Below, in pieces: positions 62,981-64,000 of a stretch of DNA of 64,000 nt. Numbering within the stretch: the first letter of the stretch is position 1; every line of letters starts with the position of its first letter. This stretch comes from Paraphaeosphaeria minitans (taxonomy: Eukaryota; Ascomycota; Dothideomycetes; Pleosporales; Didymosphaeriaceae): contig WJXW01000019.1 of the NCBI GenBank assembly GCA_015832175.1, positions 248,001 through 312,000 on the forward strand. Direction: 5' to 3'. Under the pieces are notes generated by a model that worked only from the letters and a program-made list of their open reading frames with translations, did no database searches and was not told where the DNA came from. The position numbers and the translations under genes were made by a program.

Positions 62981-64000
62981 CGTATATATAGCGCAGTTAA
63001 AGATACTAGCGTAAAGAATGAACTCTAAATAGTTCTTAACTTATAAGCTAATATTAGCCTAATTAGCTAGATAGTTACTATAGAAATAGACTTAAAGCCT
63101 ATTAAAGGGGCTAAGCTCCTTAAGCTAGAATAAATTAGAGCCTGAAAATAGAGTACCTACGCTACCTATACGCTCTAGATGCGCTTTATAGATAATATAG
63201 GTGTAGAGCGCTAAACAAAGACTACTATTTATAGCGTTAATAAGGAAGGGATCCTCCTCTTACTTAGTAATCCCTTTTTATAAAAAGGAGATATATATCT
63301 TAATTACAGCTTATAACTATAGCGCTAGGGCTATACTAAGGCTTTAATATAGCTTGTTGCTATAAGGGACTTTAAAGATAATATAGAGTAGACTAGCTAA
63401 GAACTATTTCTTCTAAAGGTTTTATAAATAATAGGTATAAGCTTAGAGTATTTACCTTATATTAATAAAGTGCGTATAGCGTACGTACTAAGCATCTCTA
63501 ACGCATTACGCGACTATAGTAATATATTTAATAAAAACGTAGCATTTACTCTATTGAATTTTAAAAAGTCTAATTATACTGTTCCTATTATAGAGGGAAA
63601 AGAACCTTTTTATAGACTGTTTTACGATCTTTCTAAGCCGGAGCTTAAAGTACTTTAGGAGTATCTAGAAAATGCACTTTAGAAAGAATAGATTAAGTAC
63701 AGCACTAGTCTAGCTAGAGCACTAATTGTATTTATTTCTAAAAAGAATAAGACACTATAACTCCATATAGATTATTAAGGCCTTAACGCAGTTATAATAA
63801 AAGATTATTGCCTACTTCTCCTAGTTAAAGAGATACTTAACCGCCTATCAGGCGTATACTATTATATAACCCTTAATATTTGTAACGCCTATAAAATTTA
63901 GATCTAGGCAGTAGATAAGTAGAAAACAGCATTTTAAACTTGCTATAGCTACTTTAAATACCTCATTATGCTATTTAGCTGAACTAATGCCTTTACAAGT
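62981..64000 (+). pseudogene. Decayed Ty3/Gypsy reverse transcriptase (continues beyond the window)
   Basis: A very A/T-rich stretch. From about 63540 the plus strand still reads a Gypsy pol: YTVPIIEGKEPFYRLFYDL, SKPELKVL, then stops interleaved with ALIVFISKKNKTL, a remnant of VDYRGLN (IDY-GLNAVIIKDY), EILNRLSGVYYYITLNI and TCYSYFKYLIMLF. Many Arg, Gln and Trp codons have become stops or A/T-rich codons, the usual outcome of RIP. The left part (62981-63460) has no readable protein. The gag-only element is inserted at the left edge of this tract. Confidence 0.8.

Overview
This is nuclear DNA of a filamentous ascomycete (Pezizomycotina). The order is not certain; Dothideomycetes is my best guess. 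The evidence is short GT-AG introns of about 45-60 bp with CTAAC-type branch points, a 14-TM DHA2-type transporter, a SUR7/PalI-like fragment, SANT/Myb proteins of a lineage-expanded fungal type, a YDR124W-like (subtelomeric hrmA-associated type) protein, and fungal Copia and Gypsy elements, some with dense A/T-biased decay that looks like repeat-induced point mutation (RIP). Recognisable housekeeping genes are almost absent. Broken genes, duplicated fragments, minisatellites and retroelements dominate, so this is an accessory, possibly subtelomeric, compartment. No telomeric repeat, tRNA, rRNA or CRISPR array was seen.

Layout. 1-6.6 kb: gene-poor, two weak minus-strand candidates. 6.6-8.4 kb: an intact four-exon MFS exporter. 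9.7-16.1 kb: small unknown genes, a frameshifted coiled-coil gene, a diverged tandem duplication and a truncated SUR7/PalI-like gene. 17.9-20.4 kb: a (CTA)n array, an LTR scrap, a candidate LTR with heat-shock-type and CRE-type motifs, and a Copia polyprotein remnant lacking RT. 21.5-29.4 kb: two decaying SANT/Myb genes with partial copies, one in an inverted arm, around an acidic/NLS/RGG-type gene and an ORF containing an alcohol-dehydrogenase fragment in antisense. 29.9-34.6 kb: a YDR124W-like gene, an LTR remnant with twin hairpins, a second YDR124W-like fragment and an RRM gene. 35.8-52.8 kb: mostly unknown intron-containing genes, a 19-bp minisatellite abutting a start codon, and a sirtuin gene with one nonsense codon and an unexplained C-terminal extension.

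52.8-64 kb: retroelement nest. An AT-rich minisatellite leads into a complete Copia element (54068-59276) whose LTRs differ only in a poly-T length. Gag and Pol share a frame separated by a single UGA followed by CUAG, a known readthrough context. It sits at the edge of a ~470-bp (ATT)n array. Next is a gag-only, non-autonomous LTR element (59815-62975, 5-bp target duplication), then a stop-riddled Gypsy reverse transcriptase running off the window.

The most unusual signal is in the gag-only element. An octamer, TCGYRCGA, occurs 17 times exactly and about 20 more times with one mismatch in 3.16 kb. It lies in LTRs, leader and gag, where it falls in all three reading frames and so encodes different residues. 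That points to selection on the nucleic acid, not the protein. I know of no description of such a system.
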